Assembly: GCF_007990715.1 (NCBI RefSeq)
Contig: NZ_BJWY01000012.1
Coordinates: 36,377 to 100,376 of the forward strand
Direction: 5' to 3'
Source of the DNA: Nocardia seriolae NBRC 15557
GTDB taxonomy: Bacteria > Actinomycetota > Actinomycetes > Mycobacteriales > Mycobacteriaceae
DNA length: 64,000 nt
Below the pieces are notes generated by a model that was not told the origin of the DNA, did not search any database, and worked only from the letters and a program-made list of their open reading frames with translations. Position numbers and translations under genes: made by a program. Of the stretch, positions 51,269 through 59,957 are shown in pieces (positions within the stretch are counted from its first letter, which is position 1; each line of letters starts with the position of its first letter).

Positions 51269-51445
51269 TCAGAACTTGCCGAGCGGCGACTTGTTCTTCG
51301 AACCCGACAACGCCTTGTACAGCACGTACAGGCCGAAGATGACCGCGGTCACCATCAGGATCGGGAACAGCGCCTTGATGAGCGCGCCCAGAATCGCGAA
51401 CGCGATCCAAACCAGGACGACGACGCCGAGGATCTTCCAAAACAT
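51269..51445 (-). CDS. Small membrane protein, 58 residues
   Basis: Read by hand: ATG 51445 with GGGAGG 7 bases upstream. The protein is MFWKILGVVVLVWIAFAILG, a second hydrophobic stretch LFPILMVTAVIFGLYVLYKA, and a basic tail SGSKNKSPLGKF. Two short helices, small enough to be missed by gene callers. It lies downstream of the Rv2743c-like gene on the same strand and is followed by a terminator, so it may be the last member of the pspA-clgR envelope-stress unit. Confidence 0.75.
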   Translation of the reverse strand: MFWKILGVVVLVWIAFAILGALIKALFPILMVTAVIFGLYVLYKALSGSKNKSPLGKF

Positions 51446-51598
51446 TCCATGCCTCCCTAGACTCCGAACCGCCGTCGACGCGATCCGTCACCATCCATAC
51501 TGCGTCGTCGGCCTGAGAAAATCACCAGGTCAACACCGATATCCGGGACAGAATCAGGGTTCACCCCGAGTCCCGGACCGGACCGCCGGCCCGATCGC

Positions 51599-52963
51599 TC
51601 AGGGGTTCGCGCGAAAACGCTGGTCGGCGAGATCGGTGAGGGCCTGCGCCCAGCCGTCGAGGCGGTCGGCGGCGTCGCGGAGGCTGACCATGGCCCAGCC
51701 GAGGTCATCGGCCACGGCGGCGGACTCGGGCACGGCGAGCACGCGCGCGGCCGCCGCCACCATGCCCTCGTACTCGATCACACCGCCGTCCAGGCGAACC
51801 GAAACGGCTCGGACGTGCTCGCCCAGTGGCGAATTCACGCCCAGCGCACCCGAGGCCCGCTCCATCGCGACCACATCCTGTGCCAGCGCGTGCAGGGCGG
51901 CCGCGCCCGAGGCGGCGGTTTCGAGGGTGTCGTTGAGATCGTCCTCGGGGAGTCTGCCCGAGCGCGCGATCTGCGAGTGCAGCCCGTGCAGCGCCCGCTC
52001 CGCACGGACCAGCCGGGCAATGGATGCCCGTGCCGCCGAACGGATCGGCGGCAGCTTGCGCGGCACGAACGCCGCTTGTGGCAACGGCTCCCTGCGCATC
52101 TCCAAATAGCGCTTGGCTGTCACCGCGGTCCCGGTGACCAGGGCTACCGCGCCGCCGCCGACCACGACCACCGCCCACGCCGGCGCCGAAATCAGCACCA
52201 ACCCAACGGTTCCCGCCGTCGTCAAACCGGAAGCCGTGCCCAGCCGGAAACTACGCCGCCTGGCGCGCCGCCGCTTCCGCAACTCCCGCTCGCGGGGGTC
52301 GGCCCACTTCCGCACGGCCACCAACGCCTGCTCCCCCACCCCGCGCAAGGTATCCGGCAGTCGCTGCGCCAACTTCTCGGGCTCGAACCCGGTGGGAGCC
52401 AACACCTCTCGCACCGCCTCGGCAGCCCGCTCCCGCTTCCCCCGCTTACGTTTCCCGCGCCCCTTCGATGTGGCGGTCTCGCCACCGCCCCGAGGATCGG
52501 GCCGCGCCGACTGCGGAGGTTGCATACCCGCACCGTACGGCGAGCCACCGACAAACAACCCGTTACCCGGGTCTGCCATCGGCCGGGAAGGCACCTCGGC
52601 ACCGGAAGCCCGACTCGCCGTCGTCCACGGCTGCGCTGATTGCGGACCGGAACAGGCCGATTGCGGCCCTGAGTATCCAGGGTTGCCGAGACTCTGGTGT
52701 GCCCCGTGCTGCACATCGAAGGCCGATGACGGCGGAGGTGGCGCGGTCGGCACGGTGTATCCGTGCGGAAGCACCTGGTCGGCGGGTGCGGAAGATGCTG
52801 GAGGCGGGGCTGATTCGGGGATCGGCGCCGGCGGCTGGGGGTTAGCGGGCGGGCCGAAGGGGGAAGGGAAGCCCGGGAGGTGGTCGGGGGTTTCGGTGCG
52901 GGTTCTGCGCAGGAAACGGGCAGGGGAGGTGGCGGGACTGTGGTCGGCCCGCGATCTCCCCAT
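51599..52963 (-). CDS. Rv2743c-like membrane protein of the envelope-stress cluster
   Basis: 454 residues. A Pro/Ser/Gly-rich disordered N-terminus (about 1-165), basic stretch KGRGKRKRGKRERAAE, then RKWADPRERELRKRRRARRR, two membrane helices GTVGLVLISAPAWAVVVVGG (continuing through GAVALVTGTAV) and a helical C-terminal domain. In mycobacteria the equivalent protein bridges ClgR and PspA (RshA-like role proposed). The ATG at 52963 is 25 bases after the pspA stop, with GAAAGGTAG upstream. Confidence 0.82.
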   Translation of the reverse strand: MGRSRADHSPATSPARFLRRTRTETPDHLPGFPSPFGPPANPQPPAPIPESAPPPASSAPADQVLPHGYTVPTAPPPPSSAFDVQHGAHQSLGNPGYSGPQSACSGPQSAQPWTTASRASGAEVPSRPMADPGNGLFVGGSPYGAGMQPPQSARPDPRGGGETATSKGRGKRKRGKRERAAEAVREVLAPTGFEPEKLAQRLPDTLRGVGEQALVAVRKWADPRERELRKRRRARRRSFRLGTASGLTTAGTVGLVLISAPAWAVVVVGGGAVALVTGTAVTAKRYLEMRREPLPQAAFVPRKLPPIRSAARASIARLVRAERALHGLHSQIARSGRLPEDDLNDTLETAASGAAALHALAQDVVAMERASGALGVNSPLGEHVRAVSVRLDGGVIEYEGMVAAAARVLAVPESAAVADDLGWAMVSLRDAADRLDGWAQALTDLADQRFRANP

Positions 52964-52988
52964 CGTCGTACTACCTTTCGCGCAGCAG

Positions 52989-53819
52989 TTACTGCTGGGC
53001 GGCCTGGCCCTTGTTGAAGTTGGGCTGGGCGGCGGGCTGGGCGGGCTGGCCCTGCTGGATCTGCGGCTGGGCGGCGCCACCGGCGGGGAGGGCGTCGCCG
53101 CGCATGGAGGCGCGGATCTGCTCGAGGCGGTTGTGGCCGGCCATCTGGACGCTGGCCTGCTGGACCTCGAGCATGCGGCCCTGCACCGAGTTGCCCGCCA
53201 GCTCGGCGGCACCCAGGGCGTTGGCGTAGCGGCGCTCGATCTTCTCGCGTACCGCGTCCAGGCTGGGGACCGCACCGGGCGCGGACAGCGTGGAATCCAT
53301 CTGCTGCAGCGAGGCCGAGACCTGCTCCTGCATCTTGGCCTGCTCCAGCTGGGAAAGCAGCTTGGTGCGCTCGGCGACCTTCTGCTGCAGCAGCATGGCG
53401 TTCTGCTCGACGGCCTTCTTGGCCTGCGCGGCGGCCTGCAGCGACTGGTCGTGCAGCACCTTCAGATCCTCGACGGACTGCTCGGCGGTCACCAGCTGCG
53501 CGGCGAAAGCCTCTGCGGCATTGGTGTACTGGATCGCCTTCTCGGTGTCACCCGCGCCGCTGGCCTGGTCGGCGAGCATAACCGCCTGGCGCGCATTGGC
53601 ATTGAGCTTCTCGACCTCGTCCAGCTGGCGGTTCAGCTTCATCTCCAGCTGGCGCTGGTTGCCGATCACCGACGCGGCCTGCTGCGACAGGGCCTGATGC
53701 TGGCGCTGGGCTTCCTCGATGGCCTGCTGGATCTGAACCTTCGGATCCGCATGCTCCTCGATCTTCGAGTCGAAGAGGGCCATCAGGTACTTCCAGGCCT
53801 TCACGAACGGATTAGCCAT
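52989..53819 (-). CDS. PspA/IM30 family protein (35-kDa antigen homologue)
   Basis: 276-residue coiled-coil membrane-remodelling protein. [22 protein letters not shown] at the N-terminus is the amphipathic helix, followed by heptad-rich [20 protein letters not shown]..., and a Gln/Pro/Ala-rich C-terminal tail ([17 protein letters not shown]). Maintains envelope integrity under membrane stress. Next to clgR, its known activator in mycobacteria. ATG 53819. Confidence 0.94.
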   Translation of the reverse strand: MANPFVKAWKYLMALFDSKIEEHADPKVQIQQAIEEAQRQHQALSQQAASVIGNQRQLEMKLNRQLDEVEKLNANARQAVMLADQASGAGDTEKAIQYTNAAEAFAAQLVTAEQSVEDLKVLHDQSLQAAAQAKKAVEQNAMLLQQKVAERTKLLSQLEQAKMQEQVSASLQQMDSTLSAPGAVPSLDAVREKIERRYANALGAAELAGNSVQGRMLEVQQASVQMAGHNRLEQIRASMRGDALPAGGAAQPQIQQGQPAQPAAQPNFNKGQAAQQ

Positions 53820-53858
53820 CGATTGATCCCGCCTCCATATGACGTGCCGCGCCCCTTA

Positions 53859-53886
53859 GCGCGACAGTAGTGCGCGACCGTCGCGC
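53859..53886. promoter_or_regulatory. Inverted repeat in the pspA promoter region
   Basis: GCGCGAC and GTCGCGC form perfect 7-bp arms with a 14-base spacer, 40 bases before the pspA ATG. It is a candidate ClgR or stress-regulator site, but it does not clearly match a consensus I can recall. Confidence 0.35.
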
Positions 53887-54027
53887 ACCCCTGTTGTCCC
53901 TATCTCCACTGTGCAACGGTCGTTCCGGAGATTCCGTCCACAGCACGATGCCTCCGGCACGAAGCCTACAGAGAATTTATCCCTTTCGGCCCCAGAGCAC
54001 AGTCTTCTCTCTGCGCGGCCGAGCTGA

Positions 54028-54447
54028 TCACTTGGCGGCCACCAGCACCAGACGGTCCGACTTCGGGGCCGGAATCACAATGCGGGGGCCGAAGGTACCG
54101 TCGGCGGCCATCACCATCTCGCCGTCGCCGCCCTTCGCAAGCCTGGTCTTGGCGGCGACCTTGCCGGTGCCCAGCTTCGCGGTGGCCTTCTCGTTGGCCA
54201 GCGCGGTGGCCTTGTCGGCGTCGGCCATGGCCGCGCTCACATCGAAAAGCACCTGCGACAGCGGCACATCCAGGGCCTGGCAGATGGCGGCCAGCAGTTC
54301 GCTGGAGGCCTCCTTGCGACCCCGTTCCACCTCGGACAGGTACCCCAGGCTCACGCGCGCGGAGGTGGAGACCTCACGCAGTGTCCGGCTCTGGGCGACC
54401 CGAGCACGCCGCAGGCTTTCCCCGATCGCTTCTCGCAGCAGCGTCAT
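54028..54447 (-). CDS. clgR: XRE-family regulator ClgR
   Basis: 139 residues. [40 protein letters not shown]; then [20 protein letters not shown]. The C-terminal extension is Ala/Lys-rich and ends [16 protein letters not shown]; a hydrophobic -VAAK end fits Clp-dependent turnover (inference). Activates clp proteases and pspA in mycobacteria and corynebacteria. Sits in the classic order with pspA and pgsA. Confidence 0.93.
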   Translation of the reverse strand: MTLLREAIGESLRRARVAQSRTLREVSTSARVSLGYLSEVERGRKEASSELLAAICQALDVPLSQVLFDVSAAMADADKATALANEKATAKLGTGKVAAKTRLAKGGDGEMVMAADGTFGPRIVIPAPKSDRLVLVAAK

Positions 54448-54528
54448 CTCGTTCTCCTCACACTCGTCTCGCCGGACCCAGCGTTTGACTGGACAACGTC
54501 CGGCGTCGGCCGCGCGTTCCCGGCTCCC

Positions 54529-55083
54529 TCACTCGCCCCTGACCGAGCGGACGAGTTCGGTGACCGCGGCGCGGACCGCGCCCACCCTGATCGTCCACCG
54601 GTCCCCCGACAACTTCAACCGCAGTACCTCGGTGGACCGTGGACCCGCTATACCAATGAATACCGTGCCGACCGGGCGGCCGTCCTGCGGTTCGGGCCCG
54701 GCGACGCCGGTGAGCCCGATGCCCCAGTCCGATTCGCAGCGGCGGCGGGCCCCGACGGCGAGCTGTTCGGCGGTGCTCGCGGCCACGGGACCATCGGTGG
54801 CCAGCGTGTCCGCACTCACACCCGCGAGCGAGTGTTTGAGGTCGGTGGCGTAGACGATCAGTCCACCCCGCAACACCGCGCTCGCGCCCGGAATTCCCGC
54901 GATGGTGGCGCTGAGCAGTCCGGCGGTCAGCGATTCCGCGGTGGCCACGGTCTGCCCGGCCGCGATCAGGGCCGCGACCAGTTCGGCGGCGGGCACCTCG
55001 GTGGCGAGGTCGGCCGGGACGGGCGGCGCGGTCGCCACGCGCGAGAGCGCGGCCTCGATATCGGGCCGGACCCTACGCGGCAC
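54529..55083 (-). CDS. CinA C-terminal-type nicotinamide-nucleotide amidohydrolase (PncC-like)
   Basis: 184 residues, only the amidohydrolase half of CinA. TAESLTAGLLSATIAGIPGA (catalytic Ser/Thr region), GGLIVYATDLKHSLAGV, GIGLTGVAGPEPQDGRPVG and GTVFIGIAGP. Family enzymes deamidate NMN in NAD recycling. GTG 55083; overlaps the pgsA end by 11 bases, so it is co-transcribed. Confidence 0.9.
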   Translation of the reverse strand: MPRRVRPDIEAALSRVATAPPVPADLATEVPAAELVAALIAAGQTVATAESLTAGLLSATIAGIPGASAVLRGGLIVYATDLKHSLAGVSADTLATDGPVAASTAEQLAVGARRRCESDWGIGLTGVAGPEPQDGRPVGTVFIGIAGPRSTEVLRLKLSGDRWTIRVGAVRAAVTELVRSVRGE

Positions 55084-55795
55084 GGCTGCCGCCCGGCGAA
55101 CCGAACCACAGGCGGGCCGCTTGCACGACGTAATCCAATCCGGTGACCACCGTCAGCACCACCGCCACGTACATCAAGTCCATTCCGGCCGAAGCGAATC
55201 CGCCGGAAAGCGGCAGCAACAACACGGCAATGGCGACGGACTGGACCAGCGTCTTGAGCTTGCCGCCGCGGCCCGCGGGGATCACGCCGCGCCGGACCAC
55301 GGCCAGCCGCAGCAGGGTGATGCCGAGCTCGCGGGCCACGATGACCAGGGTGATCCACCACGGCAGATCGTGCAGCATCGACAGCCCGATCAGCGCGGAA
55401 CCGATGAGCGCCTTGTCCGCGATCGGGTCGGCGAGCTTGCCGAAGTCGGTGACCAGGCCGTATTTGCGGGCCAGCTGCCCGTCGATGCGGTCGGTGATGG
55501 CGGCGACGCCGAACAGCGCGGCCGCGATCCAGCGCCAGGTGGTCTCGTGCCCGCCGGCGGCGAACAACGCCAGCAGGAAGATCGGCACGATCAGGATGCG
55601 CAGCACGGTCAGCACATTGGCGATGTTCATCAGCGGCACGGCCGCGGGCTCCACCACCGGCTCCGGGCGCGGGGCGGAAACGAACCCCGGGCTCGCCGCG
55701 GGACCGGCATCGGCCCAGCGACCTTCGATCTCGTCAGGCTGCACGGTCACCAGCGCCCCCACCGGCCGTCGACGCGGCCATGGTTTCCGGACCAT
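55073..55795 (-). CDS. pgsA: CDP-diacylglycerol-glycerol-3-phosphate-type phosphatidyltransferase (PgsA)
   Basis: 240 residues, inner membrane. The CDP-alcohol phosphotransferase motif DG-x2-AR-x8-G-x3-D-x3-D is complete in TDRIDGQLARKYGLVTDFGK and LADPIADK. NIANVLTVLRILIVPIFLLA is the N-terminal TM. Synthesises phosphatidylglycerol phosphate. Start may be further downstream (MNIANVL), since the first 55 residues are Pro/Ala-rich. Part of the pgsA-cinA-clgR-pspA group. Confidence 0.92.
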   Translation of the reverse strand: MVRKPWPRRRPVGALVTVQPDEIEGRWADAGPAASPGFVSAPRPEPVVEPAAVPLMNIANVLTVLRILIVPIFLLALFAAGGHETTWRWIAAALFGVAAITDRIDGQLARKYGLVTDFGKLADPIADKALIGSALIGLSMLHDLPWWITLVIVARELGITLLRLAVVRRGVIPAGRGGKLKTLVQSVAIAVLLLPLSGGFASAGMDLMYVAVVLTVVTGLDYVVQAARLWFGSPGGSRAA

Positions 55796-55870
55796 GCCGG
55801 TATGCGGGGGGACTGGATGTGCGACACACCGACAAGCCTATCGGTAGGTGGGCCGACTACTGTGCACCCC

Positions 55871-56413
55871 ATGACAACACGGGCAAGTGACAGTGGTTCC
55901 CTCGACGGGCAGGCGGCGATCGCGCCGGTCGTCCGTCGAGCGCGAACCTCTGATGTGCCCGAGATCAAACGACTCATCGACATCTACGCCGGGCGGATCC
56001 TGCTCGCGAAGAACCTGGTGACGCTGTACGAGGCGGTGCAGGAATTCTGGGTGGCCGAACGCGACGGGGTCATTCTGGGCTGCGGCGCGCTGCACGTGCT
56101 GTGGGCCGACCTCGGCGAGGTGCGCACGGTCGCGGTGCATCCGGATATCAAGGGCACGGGCGCGGGGCGGCTGCTGGTCGAGCAGCTCATCGCCGAGGCG
56201 CGGGAGCTGGAACTGCGGCGGCTGTTCGTGCTGACCTTCGAGGTGGATTTCTTCGCCCGGCACGGCTTCGTGGAGATCGAGGGCACGCCGGTGACCGCCG
56301 AGGTCTACGCCGAGATGTGCCGGTCCTACGACACCGGTGTCGCCGAATTCCTGGATCTGTCCTACGTCAAGCCCAACACGCTCGGGAATACCCGAATGCT
56401 GTTGACGCTCTGA
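55871..56413 (+). CDS. argA: Amino-acid N-acetyltransferase (ArgA), GNAT fold
   Basis: 180 residues, short GNAT-only form of N-acetylglutamate synthase as in mycobacteria (Rv2747-like). VRRARTSDVPEIKRLIDIYA, VRTVAVHPDIKGTGAGRLLV (acetyl-CoA pyrophosphate loop) and RRLFVLTFEVDFFARHGFVE. First step of arginine synthesis. ATG 55871; an ATG at 55817 is possible. Divergent from pgsA. Confidence 0.9.
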   Translation: MTTRASDSGSLDGQAAIAPVVRRARTSDVPEIKRLIDIYAGRILLAKNLVTLYEAVQEFWVAERDGVILGCGALHVLWADLGEVRTVAVHPDIKGTGAGRLLVEQLIAEARELELRRLFVLTFEVDFFARHGFVEIEGTPVTAEVYAEMCRSYDTGVAEFLDLSYVKPNTLGNTRMLLTL

Positions 56414-56453
56414 CACTTCCGTACAAACACATTCGATCAGGGAGCAACCGCCC

Positions 56454-56738
56454 ATGGCCGTCTTCGCCGTGCACTACGTCTACTCCGACGCCACCGTCCC
56501 CGCCCGGGACATCCACCGCCCCGCCCACCGCGCGTGGCTGAACGCCCTCGTCGACGAGGGCACCGTGCTCACCAGCGGCCCCTACGCCGACGGCTCGGGC
56601 GCGCTGATCCTGGTCAAGTCCGAGGACCTGGAGTCGGTGACCAAGCTGTTCGAGGACGACCCGTTCAACCGCGAGGGCCTGCTCGAGGACAAGAGCATCG
56701 CGGAGTGGCTGCCGACCATGGGCGCGTTCGTGTCCTGA
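56454..56738 (+). CDS. YciI-like protein
   Basis: 94 residues: FAVHYVYSDATVPARDIHRP, HRAWLNALVDEGTVLTSGPY, FNREGLLEDKSIAEWLP. Dimeric alpha-beta barrel of the YciI/YCII family, role unknown (possible hydrolase or stress protein). The ATG at 56454 follows AGGGAGCAACC. A good terminator follows. Confidence 0.9.
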   Translation: MAVFAVHYVYSDATVPARDIHRPAHRAWLNALVDEGTVLTSGPYADGSGALILVKSEDLESVTKLFEDDPFNREGLLEDKSIAEWLPTMGAFVS

Positions 56739-56752
56739 GCTACGCGGCTATC

Positions 56753-56786
56753 GAAGCCCCATCCGGCTGGGCGGGTGGGGCTTTCG
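56753..56786 (+). terminator. Rho-independent-type terminator after YciI gene
   Basis: GAAGCCCCA...TGGGGCTTTC stem with a small unpaired position, 14 bases after the YciI stop and just before the convergent dehydrogenase stop. Confidence 0.7.
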
Positions 56787-56796
56787 CATATCCCGG

Positions 56797-57924
56797 TCAG
56801 GCCGGGATGGGTTGACGGAGGCCGGATTCGGCGCTGCGGTGGATGGCGTCGAGGAGGCGGTGCATGCGCAGGCCGGTTTCGAAGGACGGGACGGTGTGCT
56901 CGCCGGTGCGGATGTCTTCGGCCAGGCGGGTGTAAAGCCTTGCCACATTGCGGGATTCGACCGGGAGGCCGGCGATCGGCTCCGGGTCGGCGGGGGTGAG
57001 GTCCTGCCAGGTGCCGCCCGCACCTCGGGAGGCGAGCAGGTTCAGGTCGCTCATCTGGATGCCGCCCGCGTGCAGGCCGGGCGCGCCCGAGGCGGTGTCG
57101 TTGGCCAGCACCAGGTCGCCGTCGGTGCCGGAGATTTCGATGCGGGTGTGGGCATTGGTGAGTTTGGCGTCGTGCAGATGGGCCGACACCACGACGTTCC
57201 CGGCCGCGCGGGCGGTCAGCAGCAGATGGTCGGGGCTGGTGATGCGTACCCGCTCACCCGTTTCGACCACGGTGTTGAAGGTGTTGCGGATCGCGAGGTC
57301 CGCCGACAGCTCGGTGAGTTCGCCGAGGAGGAATTGGAGCGGGTCGAGGGTGTGGCCGCCCGCGACCTCGAGTAGTCCGGCGGCATTCTCACGATCGAGG
57401 GTGTAGGCCGCCCACTGCGGGATCGCACCGCCCGCTCCCTTGCCGCGCGAAGAGTAGACGGTGGCCGAAACCGGTTCGCCCACAAAGCCTTCGGCAAGCA
57501 ACTCGCGGGCGCGAAGCACCGCCGGGGCGAAGCGGGCCTGGAGGCCGACAGCGTGGTGGCCGGGGGCGGAAGCGGCCGCGGCGACGATGGCCTCGGCCTC
57601 GGAAGTGGTTCGGGTGAGCGGCCATTCGGAGTAGACGTGTTTGCCCGCGGCCAAGGCGGCGCTGATGAGTTCGGCGTGGGCGGGGACCTTGACGGTGATG
57701 GCGACCAGGTCGACGTCGGGGTGCTCGGCGAGTTCGCTGGCGCTGGTGAAGGCGTGCGCCGCGCCGAAGATGCGGGCCGCCTCGTCGGCGCTCTCGCGGC
57801 GGCTGGTGCCGACCGCGGTCAGTTCGAAGCCGGGCAGCGCGCGCAGGGCGGGGATGTGGGCGCGGGAGGCCCAGCCGCGGTCCGGGCTCGCACCGATGAT
57901 GCCCACGCGGATGGTGTCGGACAT
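56797..57924 (-). CDS. Gfo/Idh/MocA family NAD(P)-dependent dehydrogenase
   Basis: 375 residues. Rossmann motif RVGIIGASPDRGWASRAHIP, then VDLVAITVKVPAHAELISAA, AGKHVYSEWPLTRT (the usual EKP is SEWP here) and the C-terminal substrate domain. It lacks the canonical Lys of EKP, so the catalytic residue may differ. ATG 57924 with AAGGAGAAGTC. Divergent from a TetR gene with two operators between. Confidence 0.88.
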   Translation of the reverse strand: MSDTIRVGIIGASPDRGWASRAHIPALRALPGFELTAVGTSRRESADEAARIFGAAHAFTSASELAEHPDVDLVAITVKVPAHAELISAALAAGKHVYSEWPLTRTTSEAEAIVAAAASAPGHHAVGLQARFAPAVLRARELLAEGFVGEPVSATVYSSRGKGAGGAIPQWAAYTLDRENAAGLLEVAGGHTLDPLQFLLGELTELSADLAIRNTFNTVVETGERVRITSPDHLLLTARAAGNVVVSAHLHDAKLTNAHTRIEISGTDGDLVLANDTASGAPGLHAGGIQMSDLNLLASRGAGGTWQDLTPADPEPIAGLPVESRNVARLYTRLAEDIRTGEHTVPSFETGLRMHRLLDAIHRSAESGLRQPIPA

Positions 57925-57941
57925 GACTTCTCCTTCACTAA

Positions 57942-57997
57942 GCGGACCCATGCGGTCCGTTTTCGACGCTAGCTAAGCGGACTCAGAAAGTCCACTT
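57942..57997. promoter_or_regulatory. Two tandem TetR operators
   Basis: First: GCGGACC-CATGC-GGTCCGT (57942-57960, one mismatch at the outer end). Second: AAGCGGACT-CAGAA-AGTCCACTT (57975-57997, one mismatch). Both have a 5-base spacer and the half-site GCGGAC. They lie between the dehydrogenase start (57924) and the TetR start (58015), 33 bases apart centre to centre, so two dimers can bind. Confidence 0.75.
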
Positions 57998-58014
57998 TTG
58001 CTAGAGTGCTGGGC

Positions 58015-58608
58015 ATGACCGCCGTCGATCGCCTGCTCACCCGGGACTCCGAGCCGACCCCGCGCGCCGACGCGCGGCGCAATCTCGAACGGCTGGTCAC
58101 CGCCGCGCGCTCGGCTGTCGCGGAGGTGGGGGTGCGCGTCACCGCGCAGGAGGTCGCGCAGCGCGCGGGCGTCGGCAAGGGCACCTTCTACCGGCGGGTG
58201 CCCTCGCTCGAGACGTTGTTGCAGGCGGTCCTGGAGGAGGTGCTCGACGAAGGCGTGGCCGCCGCCGATCGCACGCTCGGGAATCCGGATCCGTGGCGGG
58301 GATTCACCGAATTCGCTTCCGCCTACGTGGGTTTGCGAAAAGAAAGCTGCGGTGTGAACGAGGCCCTGGGCGGCGCGGGCAGCTGCGATCTCGAGCGCTG
58401 CCTCGGCGATATCCGCGAGCGGCTGCGCGAATTGGTCGGCCGGGCACAGGAAAACGGCTCGATGCGGTCCGACACCACCTGGCAGGACGTGGCTTTTCTA
58501 TTGGCCGGGGTGACCACCGACGATCACACCATCGGCCTGACCGCCGCCGCGGACCAGTGGCAGCGCAACCTTCGGATACTGCTGGACGGCCTCGCCGCCC
58601 GCCCCTGA
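58015..58608 (+). CDS. TetR-family transcriptional regulator
   Basis: 197 residues. HTH ARSAVAEVGVRVTAQEVAQR, AGVGKGTFYRRVPSLETLLQ. The C-terminal domain contains YVGLRKESCGVNEALGGAGS, with Cys residues. The ATG at 58015 is used because 58006 adds only MLG. It most likely represses the divergent Gfo/Idh/MocA dehydrogenase through the two GCGGAC sites. Confidence 0.9.
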   Translation: MTAVDRLLTRDSEPTPRADARRNLERLVTAARSAVAEVGVRVTAQEVAQRAGVGKGTFYRRVPSLETLLQAVLEEVLDEGVAAADRTLGNPDPWRGFTEFASAYVGLRKESCGVNEALGGAGSCDLERCLGDIRERLRELVGRAQENGSMRSDTTWQDVAFLLAGVTTDDHTIGLTAAADQWQRNLRILLDGLAARP

Positions 58609-58743
58609 ACCGCCCCTTACGATCTTGATAGCAGGACATTTGCCTCTGGGTTGCTAGATGGCTTTTCGGGAACCATCGGTTGGCGGAAACATCCATCAGG
58701 GAGGCTCCTGCGCGCCCGCGACAGGACCCGAAAGGACATCGCA

Positions 58744-59898
58744 ATGGCGCGAAAATCCCTTCTCCGTTTCGCCGGTCTGATCGTCGGCGCGGCGGTCGTG
58801 GTCACCGGCTGCGGCAGTACCTCCGGCGATTCCGCCGAATCCACTATGGACGCCACCTCGCAGGCCGCCACCGGCAAGACCGACGATGCCCCGGCCCCGG
58901 CTCCCGGAACCCAGCCGCGCATCGCGATTCTGGCCACCGGCGGCACCATCGCGGGCAAGGCCAATGCCAATTCCGCGGTCGGCTACACCGCCGGTGAGGC
59001 CACCGCGCGGGATCTGATCGACGCGGTCCCCGGCATCGACAAGATCGCGAAGCTGAGCGCCGAGCAGATCTCCAATATCGGCAGCCAGGACATGAACGAC
59101 GAGGTCTGGGTGAAGCTGGCCAACCGAATCAACGACCTGTTCGCCAAGAACGAGATCGACGGTGCGGTGGTCACCCACGGCACCGACACCATCGAGGAGA
59201 CCGCGTTCTTCCTCGACAATGTCATCTCCAGCGACAAGCCCGTCGTGCTCGTCGGTTCCATGCGACCGTCCACCGCGTTGAGCGCCGACGGCCCGGCGAA
59301 CCTGCGCTCGGCGGTTCAGGTCGCGGCCTCCCCCGACGCCCGCGGCCGTGGTGCGATGGTCGTGCTCAACGACACCATTCACGGCGCCGGGGATGTCACC
59401 AAGACCAATACCACCAGCGTGCAGACCTTCAAGTCGCCCAATACCGGCCCTGTCGGCTATGTGGACGCGGCGGCGGTCACCTTCGCGCAACCCGCTGCGC
59501 CGCAGCGGCATTCGCACTTCCCGGTGCCCGGCAGCGCCCCGCTCCCCCGCGTCGACATCGTCTACTCGCACGCCGGGATGAATGCCGATCAGGTGAACGA
59601 CGCCCTCGGCCACGGCGCGAAGGGCATCGTGCTCGCGGGTGTGGGCGACGGCAATACCGCCAAGCCGGTGGTCGACGCGCTGTCGAAGGCGGCCAAGAGC
59701 GGTGTGGTCGTGGTCCGTTCCAGCCGCGTCGGTTCGGGCGAGACGGTCCGCAATGCCGAGCTCAACGATGACGACCTGGGCACCTCGTCGTCACTCTTCC
59801 TGAACCCGGCCAAGTCGCGAGTGCTGGTGCAGCTCTTGCTGGCCAACGGCATCACCGACCCGGGCAAGGTGCAGCAGGAATTCGCAACCCGTCGCTGA
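58744..59898 (+). CDS. Type II L-asparaginase lipoprotein
   Basis: 384 residues. Type II signal peptide RKSLLRFAGLIVGAAVVVTGC with lipobox VTGC (Cys23), a Ser/Ala/Pro linker, then AILATGGTIAG (first catalytic Thr) and VVTHGTDTIEETAFF (second Thr and Asp). Surface-anchored asparagine hydrolysis gives aspartate and ammonia. ATG 58744 with GAAAGGACATCGCA. Confidence 0.94.
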   Translation: MARKSLLRFAGLIVGAAVVVTGCGSTSGDSAESTMDATSQAATGKTDDAPAPAPGTQPRIAILATGGTIAGKANANSAVGYTAGEATARDLIDAVPGIDKIAKLSAEQISNIGSQDMNDEVWVKLANRINDLFAKNEIDGAVVTHGTDTIEETAFFLDNVISSDKPVVLVGSMRPSTALSADGPANLRSAVQVAASPDARGRGAMVVLNDTIHGAGDVTKTNTTSVQTFKSPNTGPVGYVDAAAVTFAQPAAPQRHSHFPVPGSAPLPRVDIVYSHAGMNADQVNDALGHGAKGIVLAGVGDGNTAKPVVDALSKAAKSGVVVVRSSRVGSGETVRNAELNDDDLGTSSSLFLNPAKSRVLVQLLLANGITDPGKVQQEFATRR

Positions 59899-59913
59899 AA
59901 CCCCCGCTGATCG

Positions 59914-59944
59914 GACCGCCGGTGGCCGCACGCCACCGGCGGTC
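59914..59944 (+). terminator. Hairpin terminator after the asparaginase gene
   Basis: GACCGCCGGTGGC / GCCACCGGCGGTC, perfect 13-bp arms with a 5-base loop, 15 bases past the stop. No U-tract. It lies immediately before the next start, so it may also influence that gene. Confidence 0.7.
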
Positions 59945-59957
59945 TAGCGTTTATCCG

